From NCBI GenBank assembly GCA_049965515.1, contig JBMFWG010000001.1:72170-136169 (forward strand): a DNA stretch of 64,000 bases, given 5' to 3'. The first letter of the stretch is position 1. Each line of letters starts with the position of its first letter. This document shows, one piece after another, positions 8,508-17,551 of this stretch. The notes beneath the pieces were generated by a model that made no database searches, was not told where the DNA came from, and saw only the letters and a list, made by a program, of their open reading frames with translations. The stretch is from UBA4572 sp049965515. Its GTDB lineage: Bacteria > Nitrospirota > Leptospirillia > Leptospirillales > Leptospirillaceae. A program made the translations under genes and the position numbers.

Positions 8508-9812
8508 TCAGGCCGACAGGGATCCCGGATCTTCCCCCGATGCCGTTGACTCTTTCTTCTTCTCTCCCCAGATCAGCGTCGGAGGCTCCTTTGCCGTGAT
8601 CGCGCCTTCGGTAATGATCACCTCCGAGAGATTGGAAAGGGAAGGGATGTCATACATCAGGTCGAGCATCACCTCTTCCAAAATGGCGCGAAGGCCCCGG
8701 GCACCCGTTTTCTGCGTATAGGCCTTGTGAGCCACAGCGCGAAGGGCTTCTTCCGTAAAGCGGAGCTTTACCTTCTCAATGGCAAAAAGCTTTTCGAACT
8801 GCTTTACCAGCGCATTTTTCGGCTGTGTCAGGATCTGAAGGAAAGCCTCTTCATCAAGGTCTTCGAGAATGGCCATCACCGGAAAGCGGCCGATAAACTC
8901 AGGGATAATCCCGTACTTGAGAAGATCGTCCGGACGAGCCTCCATAAACAGTTTCCCTGACAGAACCCGATCCTGTGCCGGCTTGGCCTCGGCGCCAAAG
9001 CCCATTGTTTTTCGGGCGAGGCGTTGGGAGATGATCGAATCAAGGCCCACGAAGGCCCCTCCGCAAATGAAGAGAATATTCGTCGTATCGACCTGAATAA
9101 ATTCCTGATGAGGGTGCTTGCGTCCTCCTTGGGGAGGGACATTGGCAACCGTCCCCTCCACGAGCTTGAGAAGGGCCTGCTGCACGCCTTCGCCAGAGAC
9201 ATCACGGGTGATCGAAGGATTCTCAGACTTTCGACTAATTTTGTCGATTTCGTCAATGTAGATGATTCCCCACTCGGCCTTTTCCACATCATAATCCGCG
9301 GCCTGCAGAAGCTTGAGGATAATATTCTCGACATCCTCACCCACATACCCGGCTTCCGTGAGCGTCGTGGCATCGGCAATGGCAAAGGGAACATCAAGGA
9401 TTCGAGCGAGAGTCTGTGCGAGCAGGGTCTTCCCGGTCCCCGTGGGACCCAGCATAATGATATTCCCTTTCTGAAGCTCCACATCTTCGGAGATCTTGTT
9501 CGCCCGAGCCCGCTTGTAGTGGTTATAAACAGCCACCGAGAGAATTTTTTTGGCTCTTTCCTGACCAATAATGTATTGGTCAAGGGCCCGTTTGATCTCG
9601 GATGGCTTCATCAGGTTAGGAACGGCGACCTTTTCGGGTTCGGCATCCCATGCCTCGGCGATAATCGCCGAGCATTGCTCGATACACTCATCGCAGATAT
9701 ACACACCCGGACCAGAAACCAGCCGACGCACGTCCTCCCGTCTTTTCCCACAGAATGAGCAGGCAATCTCCGCTTCACCCGTTCCATTCTTATCCTTCCG
9801 TTCTCTGGCCAT
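8508..9812 (-). CDS. clpX: ATP-dependent Clp protease ATP-binding subunit ClpX
   Basis: The 434-residue AAA+ unfoldase has an N-terminal four-cysteine zinc domain (CSFCGKRREDV ... CDECIEQC), Walker A GPTGTGKT and Walker B IIYIDEIDK. It unfolds tagged substrates and feeds them to ClpP in the cytoplasm. The ATG at 9812 is preceded by GGGGGG. It is the last gene of a tig-clpP-clpX operon, the standard order in many bacteria, 37 bases after clpP. Length is normal for the family. Confidence 0.98.
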   Translation of the reverse strand: MARERKDKNGTGEAEIACSFCGKRREDVRRLVSGPGVYICDECIEQCSAIIAEAWDAEPEKVAVPNLMKPSEIKRALDQYIIGQERAKKILSVAVYNHYKRARANKISEDVELQKGNIIMLGPTGTGKTLLAQTLARILDVPFAIADATTLTEAGYVGEDVENIILKLLQAADYDVEKAEWGIIYIDEIDKISRKSENPSITRDVSGEGVQQALLKLVEGTVANVPPQGGRKHPHQEFIQVDTTNILFICGGAFVGLDSIISQRLARKTMGFGAEAKPAQDRVLSGKLFMEARPDDLLKYGIIPEFIGRFPVMAILEDLDEEAFLQILTQPKNALVKQFEKLFAIEKVKLRFTEEALRAVAHKAYTQKTGARGLRAILEEVMLDLMYDIPSLSNLSEVIITEGAITAKEPPTLIWGEKKKESTASGEDPGSLSA

Positions 9813-9849
9813 GATCCCCCCTGTATCTTTGGGTCTTAAATGACAGACC

Positions 9850-10455
9850 CTACTTTGATGTCTTTTCTGTGTCGATCCTGTGTGACGTGATCACGGAGTC
9901 AATCAGTCCATAATCTTTTGCTTCCTTGGATGACATGAAATAATCCCGATCCGTATCCTGAGCCACCTTTTCAACTGGCTGCCCACAATGCTCCGACAAC
10001 ATCCGATTCAGATCTGCCTTGAGTTTCAGGATTTCCCGGGCATGGATCTCAATATCGGTGGCCTGGCCCTGAAAACCTCCCATGGGTTGATGGATCATGA
10101 TGCGGGCATTTGGAAGCGCATAGCGTTTCCCCTTGGCACCTGCTGACAGCAGAAAAGCTCCCATGCTGGCAGCCTGTCCAATACATATGGTCGACACATC
10201 GGGCTTGATGAATTTGATCGTATCATAGATTGCAAGCCCCGCCGTCACAATTCCTCCCGGCGAGTTGATGTAGAGATTAATATCCTTTGAAGAGTCTTCC
10301 GACTCAAGAAAAAGCATCTGGGCAATAACAAGGTTCGCCACCGTATCATCGATGGGAGTCCCCAGAATGATGATCCTGTCGCGAAGAAGACGCGAATAAA
10401 TGTCGTAGGCCCGCTCGCCCCTGTTTGTTTGCTCCACAACCATCGGAATAAGCAT
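9850..10455 (-). CDS. clpP: ATP-dependent Clp protease proteolytic subunit
   Basis: The serine protease has the catalytic serine in GQAASMGA, histidine in MIHQPMGG and aspartate in the DTDRDYF region. I start it at the ATG at 10455 (MLIPMVVEQTNRGERA), which has GGGAGA nine bases upstream and gives the usual 201 residues; the frame is open to 10515 but the extra residues do not look like ClpP. It lies between tig and clpX. Confidence 0.97.
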   Translation of the reverse strand: MLIPMVVEQTNRGERAYDIYSRLLRDRIIILGTPIDDTVANLVIAQMLFLESEDSSKDINLYINSPGGIVTAGLAIYDTIKFIKPDVSTICIGQAASMGAFLLSAGAKGKRYALPNARIMIHQPMGGFQGQATDIEIHAREILKLKADLNRMLSEHCGQPVEKVAQDTDRDYFMSSKEAKDYGLIDSVITSHRIDTEKTSK

Positions 10456-10517
10456 TGAGAAAATCTCCCGGAATATGATGAGGGAGAGGGACTTGTCCCT
10501 CTCCTGAACGAACAACC

Positions 10518-11906
10518 CTAGTGATTATGTCCTGCATGATCATGGTCATGATCATGGTCATGATCGTGCGCCTGGCCTATTTGCTCTGATGCGGGGGGGA
10601 GGACACCAAAAGATCCCCAATTCAGTTTTTCAAGAACCCCTCCGGGGGCAAAGAAGTCGTCCCATCCGGAAAAGGAGGACTGTCTCAAGAGATATTCTTC
10701 GGTCAGGCGTCTGCGAGCCGAAACAACTGCCTGCTCGATGTACTCATTTCGGCGTTCCTCATTTTTCCCTGGACTCCCGGCACGCTGAATCAGGGCATAG
10801 AATTCCTGCTCGACTCTCTGGACTCCGGGGGACACAGGGATCTTTGCCGCGAGCTCGTCAAGAATAAACCACCACATGGTGTCCTTCTTGACTCTTTCCC
10901 GGTCAATTTCTCCATCAGACATCCCAGCCTGTTTCATCCGAGCAATCTCGAGATCGATCCGACCTTCAGGAACAGGCAGGGTATTCCGGGAAAGGACCTC
11001 CACAACCAACTCTTCCATCTTGCGATTGAGGATCTCGGTCAGCTTTTGCTCGAGGACCTTCTGTTCAACAATGCCTTCAAGAGTCTGCCCCTCCGCGGGC
11101 TCCTTGGACCCGAGAAGAGAGCTGAAAAGCTCTTCCCGCGTCAAGGGCTTGAGCCGACGGACAGAGAGAACTCCGATCGTGGCTTCATGAGTTTCATTGC
11201 GACTGCGCTCACCCTTTTTTTCCCCGGGGATATTGAAGGGGATTTTTCCGGTAAAGCTCTCTCCGGCCTTCTTGCCGATCAGGGACCGCGTCAGGATCTC
11301 TGGAACCCGAGGGTCACCGACCGTCACGGTCTGGCGGCCATCTCTGGAAAGACCCGTGGCCGGATCGACAAAAGAGAAGGTGAAATCAACCAAATCCCCA
11401 TCTTCAGCCGGAGTATCCTCTGGCAGATCCTGAATGAACTGGGTGGCTCCCTGTCTGGCAAGGAGGGTTATCGCCGATTCGACTTCCTCTTTGCTGACAG
11501 ACGGAAGACTCTCGGGAGAAAGCCCGATTTTTTCATAGACAAAGTTTTCGGGAAGGGAAAAGACCTCCATGGTTCCCGTGACTGTCAATCCGGACTTTTC
11601 ATTCTCTTCCGTGACGGAAAACTCCTCAGGATCAAGAAAGACCACTGTCTCAGTGGCCCCCTTAACCAGATCTCCAATGACTTCGGAATGAATCCCCTTC
11701 GTAACCTCCTCACGAACAGAGGCCATAAAGGAGGGGCGGCTACGGACATAGGAAGCAGGAACCCGACCCGGCCGATAACCAGGCACCTTCACATCACGCA
11801 AAAACTCCTGGATTGTCCTGTCGACCCGGGTCCGGACCTCCTCGGGAGAATAGCCCCGCTGAAATGTTCTCTTTGCGCCATCACCCGGCTCAATTTTCAA
11901 ACTCAT
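10518..11906 (-). CDS. tig: Trigger factor with His/Asp-rich C-terminal tail
   Basis: Trigger factor is the ribosome-bound chaperone and prolyl isomerase that meets nascent chains. The N-terminal ribosome-binding domain (FLRDVKVPGYRPGRVP), the FKBP-like middle (DLVDFTFSFVDPATG) and the helical C-domain are all present, giving 462 residues from the ATG at 11906 (GGAAGG ten bases upstream; a GTG at 11912 is also possible). The last 16 residues are HDHDHDHDHDHAGHNH, an unusual metal-binding-type tail encoded by a 12-bp tandem DNA repeat. It begins the tig-clpP-clpX operon. Confidence 0.94.
   Translation of the reverse strand: MSLKIEPGDGAKRTFQRGYSPEEVRTRVDRTIQEFLRDVKVPGYRPGRVPASYVRSRPSFMASVREEVTKGIHSEVIGDLVKGATETVVFLDPEEFSVTEENEKSGLTVTGTMEVFSLPENFVYEKIGLSPESLPSVSKEEVESAITLLARQGATQFIQDLPEDTPAEDGDLVDFTFSFVDPATGLSRDGRQTVTVGDPRVPEILTRSLIGKKAGESFTGKIPFNIPGEKKGERSRNETHEATIGVLSVRRLKPLTREELFSSLLGSKEPAEGQTLEGIVEQKVLEQKLTEILNRKMEELVVEVLSRNTLPVPEGRIDLEIARMKQAGMSDGEIDRERVKKDTMWWFILDELAAKIPVSPGVQRVEQEFYALIQRAGSPGKNEERRNEYIEQAVVSARRRLTEEYLLRQSSFSGWDDFFAPGGVLEKLNWGSFGVLPPASEQIGQAHDHDHDHDHDHAGHNH
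10535..10566. repeat. 12-bp tandem repeat encoding the His-Asp tail of trigger factor
   Basis: The unit CATGATCATGGT occurs twice exactly (10535-10546 and 10547-10558) and then partly (10559-10566). Read on the minus strand it codes for alternating His-Asp. Repeat-number change by replication slippage would lengthen or shorten the tail in steps of four residues without shifting the frame. Confidence 0.9.
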
Positions 11907-12094
11907 GGACACTTTTCCTTCCTGGCATAATGTGGGAATAACGCGACACGGGCCTGCCCGCCGATGTGGAAAATCGCGGCCTCGCAGATCGACTTGGCGA
12001 TGCCCCGGCTTCAGGATCTCCTTAAAAGATCATCGTTTTATTCTATCAGAAACCGTGGCCCTGAAAAATCATTCTGGAGAAAAATTCGATGATA

Positions 12095-12122
12095 TTGACC
12101 TTTCGGGAAAAATGCGTATAAA
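12095..12122 (+). promoter_or_regulatory. Probable sigma70-type promoter of the protoporphyrinogen oxidase gene
   Basis: TTGACC (12095-12100) and TATAAA (12117-12122) are separated by 16 bases, about 60 bases ahead of the TTG start at 12182. It lies in the 275-base divergent space between tig and this gene. A tig promoter must also lie here, but I see only a weak candidate on the minus strand (TAGAAT within TGATAGAATAAAA, about 12028-12043) without a good -35 box. Confidence 0.55.
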
Positions 12123-12181
12123 GTTTTCGGGGACGCCGCCTCCGTGACTTTGGCATGACGTGATTTTTCAGGAGATTCATT

Positions 12182-13570
12182 TTGGCAACAGAAGATTTAG
12201 AAACACTGGTCATCGGCGGCGGGATTGCCGGCTTGGCATGCGCCACCCATCTCAAACGCGCCGGTCGCACAGTTCGCCTTGTGGAGCAAAATGACTATTT
12301 GGGAGGAGTGATCCGAACCCTTTCCGATCGTGGCTACCAGATCGAAACAGGACCCAATAGCCTTCTGGTGAGATCCGAAGAGCCTCTCCTCAGATATCTC
12401 TCTCTCCCAGAGATTACAGAAAAGATCCAGCTGGCTGGAACCACAGGAAAAAAGAGATTCATCCTGAAAAATGGTCGTCCGGTTGCCCTTCCCATGAGCC
12501 TTTTGGAGGGGGTATTCTCGCCAATCCTTTCCCTCCCGGCTAAAATGCGACTTCTGAAAGAGCCCTTCATCCCCCCCACCAGTCCCGAGGATGGGCTCGA
12601 CCCCGAAAAGGAAACCGTGGCCGAATTCGTCCAACGACGTCTCGGAAAGGAGTTTCTCGAATCCCTGATCGATCCTTTTGTCAAAGGCGTTTATGCCTCG
12701 GATCCCCACCTTCTCTCCATGGTCGATACCTTTCCCCGGCTTGTCGACATGGAAAAATCCTACGGGTCGCTGATAAAGGGAGGACTGGCCTTGTCAAGAC
12801 AAAAAAAACCGCCAGCCCCGCCTTTTGCCCGAGAAATACTTTCGTTTTCCGATGGAATGGGGTCGCTTCCAGAATTCCTCGCCAACATTCTCGATGAGGA
12901 CGCGGGAACCAATGCTGAAGTCATTGGCTGCGCCCGCTCCGAGAGTGGGTTCCGGACCGCCCTTCTCTTCGAAGAGGAAACCTACTATATTCGGTCGAAA
13001 TATCTCGTACTGGCGCTTCCGGCCTCCCAGACAGCAGAACTTATCGAGCCATTGGCAGGGGGCATCCCCCCCCTTCTCGAACAAATCCCCTATGCACCGA
13101 TTGCGGTTGTATATCTTGGATATCCCCGGGACAAAATTTCTCATCCGCTTGACGGATTCGGACTGCTCGTCCCCTCACGGGAGCGCCGCAAGATTCTCGG
13201 GGCTCTTTTCTCCTCCTCCCTCTTTCCCGGGAGAGCTCCCAACGGACAGGTTCTTCTCACCGTCTTTGTCGGGGGGATGATCCAGCCAAAGCTTGCCCAG
13301 GCTTTCGATGAAGACCTCTTGCCAATGGTGACAAAAGAAATCGAGTCCATGCTTGGAGTGGAAGGCTCCCCCTCCTATGTGCGTATTCAGCGCTGGGGAG
13401 GAGCCATCCCTCAATCCATTCCAGGACACGGCGCGAGAATCCGGGCCATTGAGGCCGCCCTTCCCTCTGGCCTCTATTTGGCCGGATCCTATCTGTCCGG
13501 GGTCTCAGTTTCCCAAACCTTTTCCTCCGGCATTCGGGCGGCAGAAAAAATTCTGGCCCAAACTCCTTGA
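12182..13570 (+). CDS. hemG: Protoporphyrinogen oxidase (HemG/HemY type, oxygen-dependent family)
   Basis: The 462-residue flavoprotein has the dinucleotide-binding motif VIGGGIAGLACA at the N-terminus and the conserved C-terminal FAD segment (GLYLAGSYLSGVSVSQTF). It oxidises protoporphyrinogen IX to protoporphyrin IX in haem synthesis, at the inner membrane. The TTG start at 12182 has CAGGAGATTCATT upstream. A single-gene transcript is likely, as the next gene is convergent. No clear terminator is seen, only a weak GACAGT/ACTGTC hairpin followed by TTTAA near 13595-13615. Confidence 0.9.
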   Translation: MATEDLETLVIGGGIAGLACATHLKRAGRTVRLVEQNDYLGGVIRTLSDRGYQIETGPNSLLVRSEEPLLRYLSLPEITEKIQLAGTTGKKRFILKNGRPVALPMSLLEGVFSPILSLPAKMRLLKEPFIPPTSPEDGLDPEKETVAEFVQRRLGKEFLESLIDPFVKGVYASDPHLLSMVDTFPRLVDMEKSYGSLIKGGLALSRQKKPPAPPFAREILSFSDGMGSLPEFLANILDEDAGTNAEVIGCARSESGFRTALLFEEETYYIRSKYLVLALPASQTAELIEPLAGGIPPLLEQIPYAPIAVVYLGYPRDKISHPLDGFGLLVPSRERRKILGALFSSSLFPGRAPNGQVLLTVFVGGMIQPKLAQAFDEDLLPMVTKEIESMLGVEGSPSYVRIQRWGGAIPQSIPGHGARIRAIEAALPSGLYLAGSYLSGVSVSQTFSSGIRAAEKILAQTP

Positions 13571-13616
13571 CACACCAAGGTCGCCCCTCCACTCCGACAG
13601 TCCCGCCTTACTGTCT

Positions 13617-14291
13617 TTAACAGGGGGGGCCCTCGACAGAGTGAAACTCCCCTGACTCCAGACAATAGGCCGATAGACGCCCCGTTCGATAGGCTCCGGT
13701 GTCTACCATGACGAGCGCCTCGTGATAAAATTTGGCTTTGCGTACAATGGTGTGACCGGAGACAACAAGGCGTCCGTCCCATGAGGGAAGAATATGGGGA
13801 GGACGAAGGTCGACGCATTCATGGAAAATGCCGGAAGGAGAGAGGCGTGTGTCACAAAGGTCCACATCGCCAAAACGTGTCCCGGGAACAGAGGGAAGCC
13901 CCCCATGGACAACGATATGGCGGGAGTCGGACCAGTAAAGTGGCCAGGAGCCAATCCACGAGTCCAGCAATCGTCTGCGGGCAAACCCCAGTCGACTCAT
14001 GGATTCAAGCGTCTGAGTCCCCCCAAACTCCGAATTCTGATAGAAGGGAACCGGATCCCCGTCCCGAAAGCGGAGATAGGCCTCCTCGTGGTTACCTGCC
14101 ACAGGGAGGAACCATCCTTCCTTGGCGCCCTGGTACAGGAGCTCAAGAAGGTCTCCCACCAAGCGGCCACGGTCTATCACATCTCCCGTGGCAATCAGGC
14201 GATCATCTTTTGGATTGAAGGTGACTTTCTTCAGGAGATTTTCAAAAAGAGGAAGCTGTCCGTGAAGATCTCCCACCACATAGGTGGCCAT
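13617..14291 (-). CDS. Metallophosphoesterase / serine-threonine protein phosphatase family
   Basis: The 224-residue enzyme carries the three metal-binding signatures of the PPP-type phosphoesterases: GDLHG (residues 7-11), GDVIDRG (about 36-42) and GNHE (about 66-69). It resembles bacterial PrpA/PphA and diadenosine tetraphosphatase enzymes; the substrate cannot be told from sequence. The ATG at 14291 lies 18 bases after hpnH on the same strand, so the two are probably co-transcribed. Confidence 0.85.
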   Translation of the reverse strand: MATYVVGDLHGQLPLFENLLKKVTFNPKDDRLIATGDVIDRGRLVGDLLELLYQGAKEGWFLPVAGNHEEAYLRFRDGDPVPFYQNSEFGGTQTLESMSRLGFARRRLLDSWIGSWPLYWSDSRHIVVHGGLPSVPGTRFGDVDLCDTRLSPSGIFHECVDLRPPHILPSWDGRLVVSGHTIVRKAKFYHEALVMVDTGAYRTGRLSAYCLESGEFHSVEGPPC

Positions 14292-14309
14292 AAGGCGGGC
14301 CGCCTGCCG

Positions 14310-15326
14310 TCAGCCGGCCGGAAGAAGGCTCGAAATGGACCGGAAGGTATTCCGAAGTGATGACGTCGCATCTCCCACCGCAGAAGGCTCAAACCCGGAG
14401 TGCACCATACAATCACGGCACTTGGGGTTTCCGGAAGAGGGACCATATTTTCTCCAATCGGTCTCCTCCATAAGCTCACGATAGGTTGCCGCATAGCCTT
14501 CGTTCTGAAGGTAACAAGGGCGCTGCCATCCTAAAACCGAATAGTTTGGACTTCCCCACGGGGTGCAGTCGTAGTCCTTCTCCCCTTCAAGAAAGTCGAG
14601 ATAGAAGGGGCTGTGGTTGAAGTTCCAGCCCTTCCCTGCCCGATCTGCCAAAATGGCGCGAAAAAGATCCTTGGTCCTCTCCCGTCGCAGAAAATGGTCC
14701 TGATCGGGTGCCCAGGCATAGGGGTATCCGGGAGAAATCATCATTCCGTTGACCCCAAGATCACGGGCAAAGTCAAAAAAGCGCCGGAGCTCTTCAGGGT
14801 CCTCCCCCTCAAAGACTGTTGTATTGGTCGTCACGCGAAATCCCTTTGAAAGGGCGGTTTTGATCGCGCGAACGGCAATGTCGAAGACACCTTCCCGACA
14901 GACAAGCCGGTCATGGGTCTCCCTCAGTCCATCAAGATGGACACTAAATGTCAGGTAAGGAGAGGGAGCGATGGTTTCAAGGCCGCGTTCAAGGAGAATG
15001 CCATTCGTGCACAGATAAACGAATTTTTTCCTGGCGACCATTGAGGAAACAATTTCGCCGATCTCAGGATGAATGAGAGGTTCGCCCCCCGCGATGGTCA
15101 CAACGGGAGCGCCACACTCTTCCACCGCCTGAATGCACTGCTCCGGAGAGAGCCTTTTCTTGAGGATCTCCTCGGGGTATTGGATCTTGCCACAACCGGC
15201 ACACTCAAGATTGCACCGAAAGAGTGGCTCAAGCATGAGAACCAGGGGATATCGCTTGTCCCCTGACCATTTCTTTTTCATGACATAAGAGCCGACCTTC
15301 AAGGCTTGCTGAACAGGAATGGACAT
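14310..15326 (-). CDS. hpnH: Hopanoid biosynthesis radical SAM protein HpnH
   Basis: This is a radical SAM enzyme with the cluster CNLECAGC following MLEPLFR, and the long conserved segment after it (VVTIAGGEPLIHPEI) typical of HpnH. The family adds an adenosyl group to diploptene/hopene, the first step to extended bacteriohopanepolyols. I place the start at the ATG at 15326 (MSIPVQQALKVG, 338 residues); the open frame upstream is an unconvincing hydrophobic stretch. No squalene-hopene cyclase gene is in this window. A good promoter lies about 110-140 bases upstream. Confidence 0.92.
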   Translation of the reverse strand: MSIPVQQALKVGSYVMKKKWSGDKRYPLVLMLEPLFRCNLECAGCGKIQYPEEILKKRLSPEQCIQAVEECGAPVVTIAGGEPLIHPEIGEIVSSMVARKKFVYLCTNGILLERGLETIAPSPYLTFSVHLDGLRETHDRLVCREGVFDIAVRAIKTALSKGFRVTTNTTVFEGEDPEELRRFFDFARDLGVNGMMISPGYPYAWAPDQDHFLRRERTKDLFRAILADRAGKGWNFNHSPFYLDFLEGEKDYDCTPWGSPNYSVLGWQRPCYLQNEGYAATYRELMEETDWRKYGPSSGNPKCRDCMVHSGFEPSAVGDATSSLRNTFRSISSLLPAG

Positions 15327-15436
15327 GGAAGACGCCCTTTCATGGCGGAGCGTGGGCCGCCACCCAAAGAAAAATATCCAAAAGAATAGCAAAAAGAACA
15401 AATCAAAGGATGACAAAAAATCATCGACACTTTAAG

Positions 15437-15466
15437 ATCATACGGAGAGGGAGGCTTTTCTGTCAA
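15437..15466 (-). promoter_or_regulatory. Promoter of hpnH
   Basis: On the minus strand TTGACA (15461-15466) is followed after 18 bases by TATGAT (15437-15442). The -35 box is perfect and the -10 box has one mismatch. It drives hpnH with a leader of about 100 bases. The divergent glk start lies at 15539; I see no equally good plus-strand promoter here. Confidence 0.7.
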
Positions 15467-15538
15467 GAAACCATGAGGATATCTGCCCATCAAGTCATCA
15501 AAAATAGTGACTTTACCTAAAAGGGAGAGGAGGAATTC

Positions 15539-16549
15539 GTGATTCTGGCCGGAGACATCGGAGGAACAAAAACACTCCTTGGGCTCTTTGACCCGGACTC
15601 CGGGGTCCCTTCCCCCCAAAGCCTCCATTCCTATTCCTCTCGCGATTATCCGTCCCTTGAGTCGGTACTCGCCCAGTTTATGGAAGAGATCGACCCTGTT
15701 CTGACAAAAAAGCCCCTTGAATCGGCGGCCTTCGGTGTTGCCGGCCCGGTTATTTCCGGCCGATGCCAGACCACAAACCTCCCCTGGATCATCGAAACAA
15801 AATCTCTCGCCACGACTCTCAGGCTTCCCTCCGAAGCGGTGGCACTGGCCAACGATCTCGTCTCCATCGCCTGGGGGACCACAGTTGCCCCTCCGGAGTC
15901 CTTGAAAACGATCAATGAGGGATCCAGGGATCCCCAGGGAACGCGGGTCGTGGTGGCTCCGGGAACAGGGCTGGGAGAGGCCATCATCGGAATGCACAAT
16001 GGCATTCCCCTTCCCCTCCCGACCGAGGGAGGCCATACCGACTGGGCCCCGACCTGCCCGGAAGAAATCCCTCTTCTTGAGTGGATCTGGAAAAAGTTTG
16101 GCCATGCCAGCCCCGAACGACTCATTTCCGGACCGGGGCTGGCGCATCTTTATCATTTTCATGCCCAGACGCCTCCCCCCGGAGGGAAGCGTCTCTCTCC
16201 CGATCTCCCGGAAGACAAGATTCCCGAAACTGTCTCTCTGGAGGCCGAAAAAGGAAATCCCCTGGCACTGGCTGTGATGGGGCACTTCTGGAGGCTTCTT
16301 GCGGCAGAGGCCGGGAACATGGCCCTTAAAACTCTGGCGACGGGCGGAGTCATTTTGGCGGGAGGGATCCCTGAAAAGATCTTCCCATTTCTTGACAGGA
16401 AGGCCTTCATGGAGACGTTCACGGCGAAGGGTCGCTACCGCCAACTCCTGACAACAATTCCGGTTACACTCTCCTCGGATCCGGATGTCGGCCTCAAGGG
16501 GGCCGCTGAAATTGCCCGACGACTTGTTCGATCCGACCATTCCAAGTGA
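15539..16549 (+). CDS. glk: Glucokinase
   Basis: The 336-residue protein begins with the phosphate-binding motif LAGDIGGTKT and contains VANDL (VALANDLVS) and the ATP-site segment VVAPGTGLGEA, with GGHTDW after it, all typical of proteobacterial-type glucokinases. It phosphorylates glucose to glucose-6-phosphate. The GTG start at 15539 has GGGAGAGGAGG just upstream. It is followed after 12 bases by pgl, so the pair probably supplies the oxidative pentose phosphate pathway. Confidence 0.9.
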   Translation: MILAGDIGGTKTLLGLFDPDSGVPSPQSLHSYSSRDYPSLESVLAQFMEEIDPVLTKKPLESAAFGVAGPVISGRCQTTNLPWIIETKSLATTLRLPSEAVALANDLVSIAWGTTVAPPESLKTINEGSRDPQGTRVVVAPGTGLGEAIIGMHNGIPLPLPTEGGHTDWAPTCPEEIPLLEWIWKKFGHASPERLISGPGLAHLYHFHAQTPPPGGKRLSPDLPEDKIPETVSLEAEKGNPLALAVMGHFWRLLAAEAGNMALKTLATGGVILAGGIPEKIFPFLDRKAFMETFTAKGRYRQLLTTIPVTLSSDPDVGLKGAAEIARRLVRSDHSK

Positions 16550-16561
16550 AAGGAATCCCGC

Positions 16562-17338
16562 ATGACAACCCCACCCACCACTCCCATGAAGGGATCCCCC
16601 GTCTCCCTGACCATTTTTTCCTCTCATGAGGACTGGGCCCGGGGAGCAGCCCGCGAGATCCTGTCCCGCATCGAGGACTGTCTTTCCCGGCAACGAAGAG
16701 TCTCCATCGCACTCTCTGGTGGTTCGACACCGGCTCCCGTCTTTCAAAGTCTCGCGGGAGGAATCCTTGGCTGGTCCGACGAAAAGAAGAGACGCATCCT
16801 TTGGTTCTTCGTGGATGAGCGGTGCGTCGGACCAGAGGATCCACAGAGCAACTATCGCATGGCAAGAGAAGCATTACTCTTCCCCGGAAAAGTTCCGGGG
16901 GAAACAGTCTTCCGAATGAAGGGCGAGCATCCATCAGCAGAGGCGGAGGCCCTCCGGTACGAAAGACTCATCACGGACCTCCTCGGACCAGCCATCCCTC
17001 ATCCACCAACGATCGACATTCTTCTCATGGGGATCGGTCCGGATGGACACACGGCGAGTCTTTTTCCCGGAACTTCTCCGGAAGACGATCATCACAGGCT
17101 TGTCATCGCAGTTCCGAAACAGGGCGACCGGGTGGCCCGGATTAGCCTGACCTACCGGATGCTGGCCTGGGGGGGAGAGCGCCTTTTTCTGGTGGCGGGA
17201 GCTGACAAAAAGAAGATTCTTCAAAAGGTTCTCTCCGGGGAAGGAGATCTCCCGTCCCAATGGGTTCTGCGGGAAGCCGGTTCTCTCGGTCGCCCAACGC
17301 GCTTTCTCCTCGACGGAGCCTCAGCCCCGACGCTATAG
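16562..17338 (+). CDS. pgl: 6-phosphogluconolactonase
   Basis: The 258-residue protein carries the family motifs ALSGGSTP near the N-terminus, FVDERCV in the middle and MGIGPDGHTASLFPG towards the C-terminal half. It hydrolyses 6-phosphogluconolactone, the second step of the oxidative pentose phosphate pathway. The ATG at 16562 follows glk closely with an AAGGAATC site. Family-normal length. Confidence 0.95.
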   Translation: MTTPPTTPMKGSPVSLTIFSSHEDWARGAAREILSRIEDCLSRQRRVSIALSGGSTPAPVFQSLAGGILGWSDEKKRRILWFFVDERCVGPEDPQSNYRMAREALLFPGKVPGETVFRMKGEHPSAEAEALRYERLITDLLGPAIPHPPTIDILLMGIGPDGHTASLFPGTSPEDDHHRLVIAVPKQGDRVARISLTYRMLAWGGERLFLVAGADKKKILQKVLSGEGDLPSQWVLREAGSLGRPTRFLLDGASAPTL

Positions 17339-17551
17339 CCCTCGGAGTTGGCCCCAAAGTTCGACGGGAAATGAAGGCGGTCAGGTCTCCTCCTGCAAGG
17401 ATCTGGAAGTCATTCTTGCCCAGATCGCGAACTCTTTAGTAGAATTAACAGATGCATTCGACGGGATCTTTCGGGTCGAGTGCTGTATCTTGGCTATGCT
17501 GTGTCTTGATAGAATCATGTTTGAGGCAAAAGGCCTTAGCAGAGGATCTGA

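Noticed and set aside
10535..10566. Short direct repeats considered as a possible CRISPR-like array
   Set aside because: The repeats are 12 bp, have no spacers and lie in frame inside tig, coding for His-Asp.
11907..12040. tRNA-like segment upstream of tig (GGGGCATCGCCAAG on the minus strand)
   Set aside because: It resembles the 5' part of tRNA-Gln by chance; no T-arm GTTCGAATC and no matching acceptor strand follow.
15299..16747. Long minus-strand open frame (482 codons) opposite glk and pgl
   Set aside because: It lies antisense to two clearly functional genes, has a composition rich in Gly, Arg, Ser and Cys with no domain, and covers both a gene boundary and a promoter region. It is a shadow of codon bias.
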